Part shown: positions 8,165-17,012 of the stretch, in pieces
Numbering within the stretch: the stretch's first letter is position 1
How the letters are laid out: every line of letters begins with the position of its first letter
Assembly (NCBI GenBank): GCA_003022565.1
Contig: PXTN01000075.1
Coordinates: forward strand, 1-53,161
Reading direction: 5' to 3'
Source: Bacteroidetes bacterium QS_3_64_15
GTDB lineage: Bacteria; Bacteroidota; Rhodothermia; Rhodothermales; Salinibacteraceae
Length of the DNA: 53,161 bases
The notes under the pieces: model-generated
Told to the model about the DNA's origin: nothing
The model's input: the letters and a program-made list of their open reading frames with translations, nothing else
Databases searched by the model: none
Position numbers and translations under genes: made by a program

Positions 8165-9829
8165 ATGGCTGCCACGTCGCGTCGCGTCGTCGTTACGGGC
8201 ATGGGGGCGCTCACGCCCCTTGGGCTCTCAGTGGACGAGTACTGGGAAGGGCTCGTGGAGGGCCGGAGCGGCGCCGCCACTATTGAGTCGTTCGACCCGG
8301 AAGGGCTCCGCGTAACCTTTGCCTGCGAGCTCGACGGCTTCGATCCGGAAGATGTTCTCGACGCCAAGCAGGCCCGGCGCGTCGATCCGTTCAGCCAGTA
8401 TGCTCTCGTCACGGCCGACCAGGCCGTCGCGGACGCGGGACTCGATCCGGAAGCCATGCCCCAGGACGAGAAAGACCGCACCGGGGTGGTCTACGGCACC
8501 GGCATCGGCGGCATTAAGACGTTTCGGGACCAGGCCGAGGAGTTCATCGAAGGGGGCGAGAAGCGCACCTCCCCCTTCTTCATTCCGACGCTCATTCCCG
8601 ACATCGCCGCTGGTCAGATTGCGATGGCTCACGACTTTCGGGGTCCCAACCACGCGATGGTATCGGCCTGCGCCACGGGTAATCACAACATCGGGGACGC
8701 TTACCGCATGATCCAGGAGGGCGACATGGATGCGGCCCTGTGCGGCGGCACTGATGCGTGCGTGACGCGGCTCGGCATTGCAGGCTTTGCCAGCATGCGG
8801 GCCCTGTCGACGCGCAACGACGATCCAGCCCGCGCCTCGCGCCCCTTCGATGCGCACCGGGATGGCTTTGTGATGGGAGAAGGTGCCGGGGCCCTCTTTA
8901 TCGAAGACCTGGAGCGGGCGAAGGCCCGGGGCGCCGAGATCTACGCGGAGATTCTCGGCATTGGCATGTCGGCCGACGCCCATCACCTGACGGCGCCCGA
9001 CCCGGAGGGCGGGGGCGTGTGTCTTGCCCTGAACCGCGTACTTGACAATGCCGGCGTGGAGCCAACTGACATCGACTACATCAACGCCCACGGCACCTCC
9101 ACGCCCCTCGGCGACGAGGCCGAAACGAAGGCGCTCAAGAAGGTCTTCGGCGACCACGCCTATGAGCTGAACGTGTCGTCCACGAAGAGCATGACGGGGC
9201 ACCTGCTGGGGGCGGCCGGGGCCGTCGAGGCCATCGCCACCGTCCAGGCCCTCCGGCACGACGTGGTGCCGCCGACGATCAACTTCGAGGAGGCCGATCC
9301 GGCGTGCGACCTCGAGTACACCTTCAACGAGGCGCAGGAACGACCCGTCACCGTGGCGCTCTCCAACGCCTTTGGGTTCGGCGGCCACAACACCTCCCTC
9401 GACGAGATCCGACTCGAACTCGCCGTTGAGGCGCTCGCGCCACTTGCGCCGGTTCATGTGAAGCTCCTGGCGCCAGGCGGCGGACGTGATCTTGATGTAC
9501 AGCGTCGAGTCCTTCATCCAGGCCGATTCGGTGACCTCGTTGATCTTGTCGCCGGCCACGGACGCCCACGTCTCAATTACGCGCGCCTCGTCGATTTCTT
9601 TCCGCACCCCGAGCTCGTCGATCACCTCTTGGAGGACGTCCCCAAGCGGGCGGGGGCCGTCGTTGGTGGACATGGCGGGCGGCAATGGTTGAACACGAGG
9701 AAAAGCTGTCCCCTCCTACGCCGCACGGACCGGCATGTGCCAAGGATTGGCGCCCGGCGTCGTTACCTTTGCCTGGAGAACAGCGGCCCCCTTTCCGCTG
9801 CACAGGACCCCGCTGCGCAGGCCCCGTAG
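8165..9829 (+). CDS. fabF: 3-oxoacyl-ACP synthase II with a read-through C-terminus
   Basis: FabF condenses malonyl-ACP with acyl-ACP. The complete KAS fold is present up to about residue 412, with catalytic Cys169 in VSACATG, His309 in NAHGTSTPLGDE, and Lys341/His346 in STKSMTGHLLGAAGA. The family normally ends a few residues after NAFGFGGHNTSL, at about 415 residues. Here the frame has no stop at that point. It continues for about 142 codons through sequence that is the antisense of a DUF721 gene, so the last part (from 9401) is not a natural FabF domain. The start at 8165 (MAATSRRVVVTGMG) fits the family. Either a deletion removed both 3' ends or the assembly collapsed an inverted repeat. 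The catalytic core should be intact. Confidence 0.9.
   Translation: MAATSRRVVVTGMGALTPLGLSVDEYWEGLVEGRSGAATIESFDPEGLRVTFACELDGFDPEDVLDAKQARRVDPFSQYALVTADQAVADAGLDPEAMPQDEKDRTGVVYGTGIGGIKTFRDQAEEFIEGGEKRTSPFFIPTLIPDIAAGQIAMAHDFRGPNHAMVSACATGNHNIGDAYRMIQEGDMDAALCGGTDACVTRLGIAGFASMRALSTRNDDPARASRPFDAHRDGFVMGEGAGALFIEDLERAKARGAEIYAEILGIGMSADAHHLTAPDPEGGGVCLALNRVLDNAGVEPTDIDYINAHGTSTPLGDEAETKALKKVFGDHAYELNVSSTKSMTGHLLGAAGAVEAIATVQALRHDVVPPTINFEEADPACDLEYTFNEAQERPVTVALSNAFGFGGHNTSLDEIRLELAVEALAPLAPVHVKLLAPGGGRDLDVQRRVLHPGRFGDLVDLVAGHGRPRLNYARLVDFFPHPELVDHLLEDVPKRAGAVVGGHGGRQWLNTRKSCPLLRRTDRHVPRIGARRRYLCLENSGPLSAAQDPAAQAP
9398..9673 (-). CDS. DUF721 (DciA-like) small protein, 3' end lost
   Basis: The ATG at 9673 opens a DUF721 protein: RPLGDVLQEVIDELGVRKEI, VIETWASVAGDKINEV, DSTLYIKITSAAWRQELHMN and RRKWRERLN. 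Proteins of this family are about 95-100 residues, and some relate to the helicase loader DciA. After about 92 codons, where the family's last few residues and stop are expected, the frame instead runs on through the antisense of fabF to 8228. The convergent fabF gene has the mirror-image problem at the same point (about 9398-9403). The real 3' end is therefore missing. tolC starts divergently 200 bases away. Confidence 0.7.
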
Positions 9830-9872
9830 TCTTTGCTCGCAGCCCTCACCCTGCCGGAATCACCCCGCCGGA

Positions 9873-11342
9873 ATGATGCGTCTCGCTCTTGTCCGTGTTC
9901 TCGTGGTCGCCACCCTTATCGGGAGTGCGGTTGATCTTGCCGGGTCCGCCGTCGCGCAGGACGGGCCGGCGCCCCCCCCCGACACGGTGAGCGTCACGCT
10001 CACAGAGGCCCTCGTCCAGGCGCTCGAGGCCAGCCCGGAGGTCGACCGGCGGCGGGCCCAGCGTCGACTCGCGGCGGCCCGGAGGGAGGAGGCCCGGGCC
10101 AACAGGTTCCTGGCCGACGTGTCGCTCGACGTGGCGTCTTCGTTTGCGCCGGGCCTCACTGATTTCGGAGATGAAGCGTCCAACGTGCCGGAGGACCTAC
10201 AGTACCTCCATCCGAGCCGCCAGAATGACTGGTCCATCGACGCACTCCGCCCGTTCGGCCGGCTTGAAATTGCGGCTCGCCAGCCCCTCTGGACCTGGGG
10301 CGAGCTCTCCGGCAATATTCGGGCGGCGCGGCACGGGGTGGACGTCGAGACGGCCCGGGTGGACCAGAAGGCCCTGGAGGTGGCCGCCCGCGCGGGCAAG
10401 ACCTACTACAACTTGCTGCTGACCAAAGAGCTCGACCGGCTCGCCGATCGCACTCAGGACGTCATCGATCGAGCCAAGCGGGAAATTAATCGTCTGCTGG
10501 ATGAGGGCGACGAGAGCGTGAGCCAGGCCGACCTCTTCCAGACGCGCCTGACAGAGGAGGAGACCAAGCGCCGCATCGTGGAGATCGACCAAAACCGGGC
10601 GACGGCCCGCTCGGCCCTGCGGCGCCAGCTCTTTCTCCCGGACGGAACGACGGTCGTGCCGGCTGCCGACGAACTCCAACCGCTCTCGTTTTCCGTGCAC
10701 CCGGACTCGCTCGACTACTACGTCAAGCGGGGGCTGCAAAATCGGCCGGAGGTCGAACAGGCCGAAGCCGGAGTGAAGGCCCGTGAGGCCCTCGTGGACG
10801 TGGCACAGTCCGACTACTACCCCAAGATCGGCGTGCAGGCCAGCCTGTCGCAGAGCATCACGCTCCCGGAGCGGCCCAATCCCGACAATGCCTTCGTGGG
10901 CGACTCTTACATGGGCACCGGCACGCGCACCGGCATCGGCATCCAGCAAAACCTCAACTTTGGACAGACGGAGGCCCGCGTCGACCAGGCCAAAGCCGAG
11001 CTGGAGGAGGTGAAGCACCAGCAAACCGCGGCGCAGCAGCTCGTGCACTTCGAGGTGGAGGAGGCGTATCGGTCCCTCATCACCGCCAAGGCGAACGTCG
11101 AGTCTCGCGACCGGTCCATCACCATCGCCGGCGAGTGGCTCCGGACCGAGCAGGTCAACTTCGATCTCGACTTGGGGGACACGGAGGACCTCGTGAAGGC
11201 CGTGCGGGCGGACCTAGAGGCCCGTGCCCGGTACCTCGAAGCGGTGAAGCAATACAACGTAGCCGTCCTGAATCTCCTGCAGGCGACCGGCACGCTCGCC
11301 GACCGGGCCCGAACCGGTACGCTTCTTGAGACAGAAGAGTAG
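9873..11342 (+). CDS. TolC-family outer-membrane efflux protein
   Basis: The product has 489 residues with a signal peptide (MMRLALVRVLVVATLIGSAV to AVAQ). It has the two repeated OEP domains of TolC-type channels: a long coiled-coil region (EALVQALEASPEVDRRRAQR), WTWGELSGNI, and a second repeat with NRPEVEQAEAGVKAREALVD, SDYYPKIGVQASLS, QNLNFGQTEARVDQAKAELEEVK. Such proteins form trimeric export ducts with an inner-membrane pump, which is not adjacent here. The downstream mlaC-like gene, after a 330-base gap, hints at envelope lipid or toluene-tolerance functions. The start is one of two adjacent ATGs (9873 or 9876). Confidence 0.9.
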   Translation: MMRLALVRVLVVATLIGSAVDLAGSAVAQDGPAPPPDTVSVTLTEALVQALEASPEVDRRRAQRRLAAARREEARANRFLADVSLDVASSFAPGLTDFGDEASNVPEDLQYLHPSRQNDWSIDALRPFGRLEIAARQPLWTWGELSGNIRAARHGVDVETARVDQKALEVAARAGKTYYNLLLTKELDRLADRTQDVIDRAKREINRLLDEGDESVSQADLFQTRLTEEETKRRIVEIDQNRATARSALRRQLFLPDGTTVVPAADELQPLSFSVHPDSLDYYVKRGLQNRPEVEQAEAGVKAREALVDVAQSDYYPKIGVQASLSQSITLPERPNPDNAFVGDSYMGTGTRTGIGIQQNLNFGQTEARVDQAKAELEEVKHQQTAAQQLVHFEVEEAYRSLITAKANVESRDRSITIAGEWLRTEQVNFDLDLGDTEDLVKAVRADLEARARYLEAVKQYNVAVLNLLQATGTLADRARTGTLLETEE

Positions 11343-11428
11343 TGCGCATTGCGTAGTACAGCGTCAGGGCTCATTCTGGGGACGAGCATCCGTCCCGTTA
11401 CTGCCTTCCCGCCGTGATGCGCGAAGAC

Positions 11429-11477
11429 GTGATGCGTGAGGGAAGCGGCGTTTCACGGCTCACGCTTCACGCATCAC
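11429..11477. repeat. Inverted GTGATGCGTGA/TCACGCATCAC repeat
   Basis: GTGATGCGTGA at 11429-11439 pairs with TCACGCATCAC at 11467-11477, giving an 11-bp stem with a 27-base loop. A further GTGATGCGCGA lies just before it. The word is shared with the tandem repeats at 921-972. The remainder of the gap 11343-11672 shows no gene. Confidence 0.5.
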
Positions 11478-11672
11478 TTCTCACGTACTGCGCTCTGACT
11501 CACGCAGCACACTCTTCTCTCCGTTTGAGGAACTACGGTTGACGAAGTAGTAGTGCGTACTGCGCGGTTCGTGATGCGGGCCCCGGAAGCCCCGACGCAT
11601 CCCCATTCTAGGGGACATCGATTCTGGGGGACATTGCTTGCCGACTATCTGCTCATCACCGACCTCCTGCTT

Positions 11673-12308
11673 ATGACTCACGTCCGCCACTTCATCTCAG
11701 CCTTGCTCGCCGCCGTACTTCTCCTGGGGGGGGGCGTCACGCACGTTCAGGCGCAGGGCGAGAGCGCCACAGCGGCCGAGATCCGGCAAATGCTGGAGAA
11801 GCGGGACCAGCAAATCAAGTCCATTCTCAGCGGGACCGACGACTACACCGCCGAGCAGCGCGCACAGTTGAAGGAACTGATCAACGGCGTCATTGACTTT
11901 CGGGTCATGGGCCAGCGCGCCCTCGGGCCGCACTGGGAGGAGTTGAGCGCGGAGCAGCGGGACGAGTTCGTCTCGGTCTTCCGCGACGTGGTGCGGGCGC
12001 AGTCGATGAGCGATCGCGGGGTGTACAGCTCAAAGGTCACCTACGACCAGATTGAGGTACACAACGACAGTGCCTTCGTCCGTACTCAGACGAGGTACGA
12101 AGGACGCGCCACCCCTGTAGAATACGTGCTGAAGCGCCGCGAGGGCGAGTGGCGGGCCGAGGACATCATCGTAGATGGGGTGAGCACGGCGGAGGGGTAC
12201 GCCCGCTCCTTCCAGACCGTCGTCCGCCAGCATGGCTTCGACCGGTTGATGAAGAGCCTCCGGAAGAAGCGGGACGAGGTGATGGCCGAGAACAAGTCCA
12301 GCGGTTGA
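11673..12308 (+). CDS. mlaC: MlaC/Ttg2D-family phospholipid-binding protein
   Basis: The 211-residue exported protein begins with a signal peptide (HFISALLAAVLLLGGGVTHV cut near QAQ). The MlaC fold follows: IRQMLEKRDQQIKSIL, LKELINGVIDFRVMGQRALG, HWEELSAEQRDEFVSVFRD, a beta-rich middle (VEYVLKRREGEWRAEDIIVDG) and the closing SFQTVVRQHGFDRLMKSLRKK. MlaC shuttles phospholipids between the outer membrane and an MlaFEDB-type ABC transporter. No such transporter is next to it. The Met at 11673 was chosen because the signal peptide begins there. The convergent neighbour is a membrane protein. Confidence 0.88.
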   Translation: MTHVRHFISALLAAVLLLGGGVTHVQAQGESATAAEIRQMLEKRDQQIKSILSGTDDYTAEQRAQLKELINGVIDFRVMGQRALGPHWEELSAEQRDEFVSVFRDVVRAQSMSDRGVYSSKVTYDQIEVHNDSAFVRTQTRYEGRATPVEYVLKRREGEWRAEDIIVDGVSTAEGYARSFQTVVRQHGFDRLMKSLRKKRDEVMAENKSSG

Positions 12309-12360
12309 GATTAGATCCGGAAATCAGCGCCCCGGTCCGGGCTTGTTCTGACACCGGGAC

Positions 12361-12384
12361 GGCGGTCTGCCGTCGGCCGACCGC
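12361..12384. repeat. REP-like GC palindrome between convergent genes
   Basis: GGCGGTCTGCCGTCGGCCG starts here, and GCGGTC/GACCGC can form a stem. An almost identical 19-base word (one difference) is found at 42825-42843, also between convergent genes. Confidence 0.45.
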
Positions 12385-12392
12385 GGTCGAGG

Positions 12393-13385
12393 CTATGCCA
12401 GTTCGTCTGGGAGCGAAAGGTCCTCAAGCTCCTCGCGGTCGTCGACGGTCGCGGCGTCGAGGGCCGAGGTCCCGACGTAGGTCAGAAAGTTGAGGACGCG
12501 GTCGAGGAGTGTCTGGGCCAGGAGCATGCTTCCCAAGGCGGCCTCCGGAATCTGAAGGGCGCCCGCGAGCTCCAGCCCCGCCCCCATGAAAACGAGGTTC
12601 CGGGTCGGCACGAACGGGACCCGGTTCACGACGATGTGCAGGGCCAGCAGCGTAATCCAGCTCCCCACGGACACGTCGGGAATCACCACGGCCCACTGCG
12701 TGACCTGCAGGCCCGTGTTGATCAGAAAGCGCGTCAGGTGCGCCCCCCCAATCCACAGGAGGAGCGAGGAGGAGAGGGAAAAAATTGCGCGGCGAAACGT
12801 GACTCCGACGGCGATCACGCAGATCAGGACGGCAATGCCCGCCGCCACCGTCGAGCTCTCATCGGGGAAGAACCGGGCGAGTAGCTTGATTTGCCCGGAG
12901 AGAAAAAAGACCGCCAGCAGCAGGAAGGCAACGCTGGTGGACGCGACCGAGGAAATGATGGTGTTGTCCTTGATCGTTTCGAACGCCTCCCGGTACCCGA
13001 GGTTGGTGTTGCGCTGGGCCCAGAGGGAGAAGTACGCTTCCCCCGAGTAGCCGAGCACGTCGTTGTTGAGCACGCGCTTGCGGAGCAGAACCGGGAGCAG
13101 GCCCCGGGCGGTGGCGTTCCAGGCCTTCCCATAGATTGCCACCTCCGCAATGGGGAGGTTGACGTACATCAGGAGAAGCAGGACGTAAAACCAGGGCGTG
13201 GTGGGGAGGGCCCTCCATACCCGCCCCCATCCAATGTCGGTAAACTGGTACGCGAGGTAGGAGACGACCCCGGCCATGAAGAGCCAGCGGACGCCGGTGA
13301 GGAGGCGCTGTCCCCCCCGACTGTCCTGAAACTGCGCCCACCGGGTCCGGGCGGTGTCGAGACGATCGGAAAGCCACGTCTGCAT
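12393..13385 (-). CDS. Multi-span membrane protein, flippase/LPG-synthase-TM-like
   Basis: The product has 330 residues and about 7-8 predicted hydrophobic segments, including WLFMAGVVSYLAYQF, FYVLLLLMYVNLPIAEVAIY, VAFLLLAVFFLSGQI and VAAGIAVLICVIAVGVTF. The pattern, including PTRNLVFMGAGLELAGALQI near the C-terminus, resembles the YbhN/AglD membrane domain associated with lipid-linked sugar translocation. It starts 18 bases after a sulfotransferase gene on the same strand, so the two are likely co-transcribed and may act on the same cell-surface lipid or glycan. The family call is tentative. Confidence 0.65.
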   Translation of the reverse strand: MQTWLSDRLDTARTRWAQFQDSRGGQRLLTGVRWLFMAGVVSYLAYQFTDIGWGRVWRALPTTPWFYVLLLLMYVNLPIAEVAIYGKAWNATARGLLPVLLRKRVLNNDVLGYSGEAYFSLWAQRNTNLGYREAFETIKDNTIISSVASTSVAFLLLAVFFLSGQIKLLARFFPDESSTVAAGIAVLICVIAVGVTFRRAIFSLSSSLLLWIGGAHLTRFLINTGLQVTQWAVVIPDVSVGSWITLLALHIVVNRVPFVPTRNLVFMGAGLELAGALQIPEAALGSMLLAQTLLDRVLNFLTYVGTSALDAATVDDREELEDLSLPDELA

Positions 13386-13403
13386 GATGAGGGAGGGAAA
13401 AAC

Positions 13404-14372
13404 CTACAGGGGATCGTAGCCGAGGTCGCGCATCAGGCCCGCAATCTGCGCCTGCTCAATGCCCTCGTGGAAGCGATGTTCGGCGGTAGGGACGTCCGTC
13501 CAGCGCCGGCGTCGGCTGGGGTCGATGGTGCGCCGAGCGTGCTCGCGAACCGGATCGGAAAGGGGACGATTCTGGAGGTCGTAGATCGACCGGAGGGGGT
13601 CGCACGGGGCATCGCAGACATCCTCGTACCGGAGCCGCAGAGACCGCGGGCCGAACGCAGACTGAGCGTGGTGCTTGCACACCTCGACCTGCGCCCCCCA
13701 CAGGGCCAGCGCCTTCACGTACGGCGGGGCCTCGCGCACAGCCTCCAGGCGCTGGAGCGCGGAGTCGAGAACAGCGTTGCCCGGCCCGTCGTCGAGGAGC
13801 CGGAGTCCAGCCTCGAAGTACTCGTCGAGCTGGTACGCCCCGAAGTAGGCGTATTCGGAGAACGCCCGGCGCCGAGTGCTGGACGAGAACGGAAGCCAGC
13901 GGCCCAGAAGGGGCCAGTCCATCCGCACTCGCCCCGAATCGGTGGTCAGTTGCGACCACACGACGGCCCGGGGATCGCGCACGAGATGCACGAACGAGGC
14001 GTCCGGGAACGTCTGGGCAAGCCAGGGCACCATCCAGAACGCCCGGTTGAACTGCAGAAGCGGCTCCGCGTCGGTGTCGGTCAGGCAGTGCAGGTAGGTT
14101 GCCAGGGCCGGGGCCTCGTCATCGGTGTCGAGGCGGCAGGGCCAGTTCGGGAGAGGGGAGCCGAGCTTCGATTTCAGCCGGTCGAGCAGGGGCCCATATT
14201 CCGCGTAGAGCGACGACTTCGGGTGGTCGGGCCGGGCGTCGCGCGCCTCGCGGGTGTGGTGGAGCACGTTGGGATGAAGGGGCTCGTAGAAGCAGCGCAG
14301 CCGCTCGTCCCGGCGCAGCACCCGAAAGAGCGCCGTGGTGCCCGATCGGAAGACGCCCTGAAGGAGGAGCAT
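13404..14372 (-). CDS. Sulfotransferase family protein
   Basis: The 322-residue protein opens with a 5'-phosphosulfate-binding loop, GVFRSGTTALFRVLRRDE (residues 6-23). It carries the 3'-phosphate-binding pattern ASFVHLVRDPRAVVWSQL about residue 150. These are the two PAPS-binding signatures of Golgi-type sulfotransferases. Bacterial members sulfate glycolipids, glycans or small molecules. The membrane protein directly downstream suggests a lipid-linked substrate, an inference. Its start at 14372 puts the loop at the very N-terminus, as usual. Confidence 0.85.
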   Translation of the reverse strand: MLLLQGVFRSGTTALFRVLRRDERLRCFYEPLHPNVLHHTREARDARPDHPKSSLYAEYGPLLDRLKSKLGSPLPNWPCRLDTDDEAPALATYLHCLTDTDAEPLLQFNRAFWMVPWLAQTFPDASFVHLVRDPRAVVWSQLTTDSGRVRMDWPLLGRWLPFSSSTRRRAFSEYAYFGAYQLDEYFEAGLRLLDDGPGNAVLDSALQRLEAVREAPPYVKALALWGAQVEVCKHHAQSAFGPRSLRLRYEDVCDAPCDPLRSIYDLQNRPLSDPVREHARRTIDPSRRRRWTDVPTAEHRFHEGIEQAQIAGLMRDLGYDPL

Positions 14373-14429
14373 GACGCGGCGGGGAAGCAGCGGAGAGCAA
14401 CGTTGGAGACCGCACTCAGCGCCGTTCCA

Positions 14430-14681
14430 TCAAGGCGCTGCGGGATGGAAAGATTCAATCCGCAGGCGCATCCTCTGCAAAAATCGCCCGTACGCGGTCT
14501 CGCGGGCCAGGAGGTCGCGGATGCGGTCGGCGATGGCCCTGCCGCCCAAACAGGACTCGGGCCAGACCGAGGCGGGGCGGTCGACCGTCGCCGACTGGGT
14601 CCTGGAACCGCAGGAGAAGGGCTCGGTCTCGCGCTGGGCGCGCTCCCTGCCGGGGCGGCGGGCCACGACCTCAGTCCGCAT
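14430..14681 (-). pseudogene. Possible 3' remnant of an unrecognised gene upstream of the sulfotransferase
   Basis: This minus-strand frame ends in a helical, protein-like stretch (CLGGRAIADRIRDLL, ETAYGRFLQRMRLRIESF). It resembles the C-terminal helices of glycosyltransferase-type proteins, but upstream it dissolves into low-quality sequence without a start. It may be the tail of a decayed gene of the same surface-glycan cluster. The rest of 14373-14857 holds only the GH97 promoter candidate. Confidence 0.25.
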
Positions 14682-14788
14682 CCGCTACTGATCGGGGCGG
14701 AGAGTACCGTAGAGCGACTTCTGCAGAGCAACGCAGAAGGCGCTGACACAGTCAACCGAGCAGGTCCGTCGAAGGAACGGACCAATCC

Positions 14789-14817
14789 TTGTGTACGGTG
14801 CGTGACGGATCTACCGG
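14789..14817 (+). promoter_or_regulatory. GH97 promoter candidate, TTGTGT-17-TACCGG
   Basis: TTGTGT (14789-14794) and TACCGG (14812-14817) are 17 bases apart and lie about 45 bases upstream of the GH97 start. The -10 box is close to the TACCGT found at three other promoters in the window. Confidence 0.4.
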
Positions 14818-14857
14818 TTCGACTCGTCTTCTACCATTTCTATTTCCACCTGCATCC

Positions 14858-16753
14858 ATGCATAGAGCCCTTGCCCGTACTGCTCTGCTGTGGCTTGCGA
14901 TAGGGCTATCGCCTCCCCCAGTACTCGGTCAACCAGTAGAGTTGAAGAGTCCGAATGGTGAAGTTGCCGCCAGGGTCACGGTAAACGATCAGAACAATCT
15001 ACGACTTGCGATTCAGTATCGGGGCACGACCGTCGTCGAGCCCTCTTCCATAGGAGTGACCGCTGATGGACAAACGCTGGGACGGGGCGCGCAGTCGATA
15101 GAGGCCTCCGAGGCAGCCTTCCATACTCAAGAATATCCGACGCGTGGAGATCACACCACGGCCACCGGCCGCTACCGTGGCCAAACCCTTCGGGTTCAGC
15201 GCGCAGGCGAAGCCGATGACCAGCACGACACCTGGGCCATAGACCTCCGCGTTTACAACGATGGGGTGGCCTATCGATACCGCTTCCCGCCGCTTGGGTC
15301 CATTCCCGTTGGACGGCGGGAGGCCACGTGGCATACCGTTCATGGAGAGGCGTCGGCGTGGACCCTTCCGGAAAATACTGACGTGTGGTACCAGACCGAC
15401 GTGCACAACTACGAGGGCCTCTGGCGAAGCGCACCCGCGGACTCGGTGGGTGCCGATCTCGGACCTCCGATCGTCGCGGAGCTGCCGAGCGGGGGCTACG
15501 CCCTCATCTCGGAGGCCAACTCGTACGGCTACAGCGGGATGACGCTGTCGAGCACGACAGGAAGTCGGACTTTTCGGGCAACCTTCCTCGACGATTCGAC
15601 GTGGACCATTGCGGGAGGCAATTCCGCTCCGTGGCGGTTTGTGATGCTCAGCGACGACTTGGATGGACTAGTCAACAGTGACTTGGTGACGAACTTAAAT
15701 CCACCGCCCGATACGTCTTTGTTCCCGAAAGGACATCGAACAGAGTGGGTCACCCCCGGTCGGTCAGTTTGGCGCTGGTGGTCGCGGGGGACGGGGACAC
15801 CTGCGCAGGAGCGACAGTACATTGACTACGCCGCGCGCCTCGGCTTCGAGTATACGCTGATCGACGTGGACTGGGAGGGGTGGGACAACAAGTGGACGAC
15901 GATGAAAGAGCTCGTAGAGTACGGCCGCGAGCGTGGGGTGGGGGTGTGGCTTTGGAAGTCGTGGAGCACCGGCCCGCTCCGGCTCACGGACCCTGCCCAG
16001 CGACAACAGTTTTTCGCGAAGGTGTCCGAGACGGGGGCCGTCGGGGTCAAGATCGATTACATGAATAGCGAGTCGCAAGACCGACTGCGGTTCTACCAGC
16101 GCGTGCTGGTGGACGCGGCCCGCCAGGGACTGATGATCAATTTCCATGGGGCAAACAAGTCCGATGGAAGCTCTCGCACCTACCCGAACGAGATGACACG
16201 CGAGGGCCTGGCCGGGTTGGAAAAGAGTCCTGTGCCCCCGAGCCACAATGTGGCTCTCCCCTTCACGCGGGGGGCCGTTGGGCCTATAGACTACACGCCC
16301 GTTACGTTTGACTCTACGCAGCTGGGAAGCACGACGTTTGCTCACCAGTTGGCCACGGCGTACGCTTTTCCCTCGCCGGTGACGAACTGGGCGGACCATC
16401 CTCCGCGGTACTTCCGCGCCGAGAAGGCTCTTGATTTCATCAAAGCCACGCCGGCCACGTGGGACCAGACGGTGATACTGCCAGTCAGTGAGATTGGCGA
16501 GCTCGCAGTTGTTGCCCGACGCAAGGGAAACGTTTGGTTTTTGGCCGTTCTGAACGGCCAGGAAAAGCCCCGCACACTGGAACCCCTATCGCTTGGGTTT
16601 CTCGGAGAGGGGACCTACGAGTTGGTAACGCTGTCGGACAAGACTCGGACGTCTATGCGACGGAGTCGGCGCACGGGGGTGAGCCAAAATGATACCATTG
16701 AGGTATCCTTGCTTTCAGGAGGAGGGTTTGTTGGATGGTTCCAACCGAAATAG
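14858..16753 (+). CDS. Glycoside hydrolase family 97 (alpha-glucosidase/galactosidase type)
   Basis: The 631-residue protein has a signal peptide (ALARTALLWLAIGLS to VLGQ). An N-terminal GH97 beta-sandwich follows (VELKSPNGEVAARVTV, GVAYRYRFP), then the (beta/alpha)8 barrel (EYTLIDVDWEGW, RGVGVWLWKSW, AVGVKIDYMNSESQDRL, LMINFHGANKSDG, NEMTREGLAGLE) and a C-terminal beta domain. Asp400 in VGVKIDY sits where retaining GH97 members carry their nucleophile, so a retaining mechanism is likely. GH97 includes SusB of the starch system and alpha-galactosidases; the substrate cannot be settled here. Its presence with a SusC receptor and a ROK regulator in the same window fits glycan use. It is monocistronic, with a promoter candidate just upstream. 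Confidence 0.92.
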   Translation: MHRALARTALLWLAIGLSPPPVLGQPVELKSPNGEVAARVTVNDQNNLRLAIQYRGTTVVEPSSIGVTADGQTLGRGAQSIEASEAAFHTQEYPTRGDHTTATGRYRGQTLRVQRAGEADDQHDTWAIDLRVYNDGVAYRYRFPPLGSIPVGRREATWHTVHGEASAWTLPENTDVWYQTDVHNYEGLWRSAPADSVGADLGPPIVAELPSGGYALISEANSYGYSGMTLSSTTGSRTFRATFLDDSTWTIAGGNSAPWRFVMLSDDLDGLVNSDLVTNLNPPPDTSLFPKGHRTEWVTPGRSVWRWWSRGTGTPAQERQYIDYAARLGFEYTLIDVDWEGWDNKWTTMKELVEYGRERGVGVWLWKSWSTGPLRLTDPAQRQQFFAKVSETGAVGVKIDYMNSESQDRLRFYQRVLVDAARQGLMINFHGANKSDGSSRTYPNEMTREGLAGLEKSPVPPSHNVALPFTRGAVGPIDYTPVTFDSTQLGSTTFAHQLATAYAFPSPVTNWADHPPRYFRAEKALDFIKATPATWDQTVILPVSEIGELAVVARRKGNVWFLAVLNGQEKPRTLEPLSLGFLGEGTYELVTLSDKTRTSMRRSRRTGVSQNDTIEVSLLSGGGFVGWFQPK

Positions 16754-16860
16754 GGCATAGAGGAGTGGAGGAGCGCTTCGCGTCGTCGATGCAGCCGCTC
16801 GAATGCCCCGTAAAGGGGGGAGCGTTGCGGCTTTGCTCGCGCTCTACTCAATACTGTTAG

Positions 16861-17012
16861 CCCGGTTTTCTCACGAGAGGCGTAGCGAGACACAAGAGGC
16901 GGTTCAAGATGCCATTTGCGCACCGCAGGCGATGCTACGCATCGTCGAGGAGTAAAAATGAGCAGATTGGGCCGCCTCTGAAGTCGCAGTAGCGTCCCGT
17001 GAGAAATCCGGG
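16861..17012. mobile_element. 152-bp MITE-like element with TTAG target duplication
   Basis: The ends are inverted repeats: CCCGGTTTTCTCACGAGAGG on the left against CCCGGATTTCTCACGGGACG read inward from the right, 17 of 20 matching. Similarity extends to about 44 bases (both arms reach AGAGGCGG). Directly outside is TTAG on both sides (16857-16860 and 17013-17016), a 4-bp target duplication. No transposase is encoded. A non-autonomous derivative of a 4-bp-duplicating IS, such as the IS1380 type, is likely. The flanking parts of the gap 16754-17161 hold a CCCC/GGGG hairpin near 16805 and nothing else recognised. Confidence 0.75.

Noticed and set aside
12891-14903. 670-codon plus-strand frame
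   Set aside because: It is antisense to the sulfotransferase and the flippase-like gene, and high GC leaves few stops in this frame.
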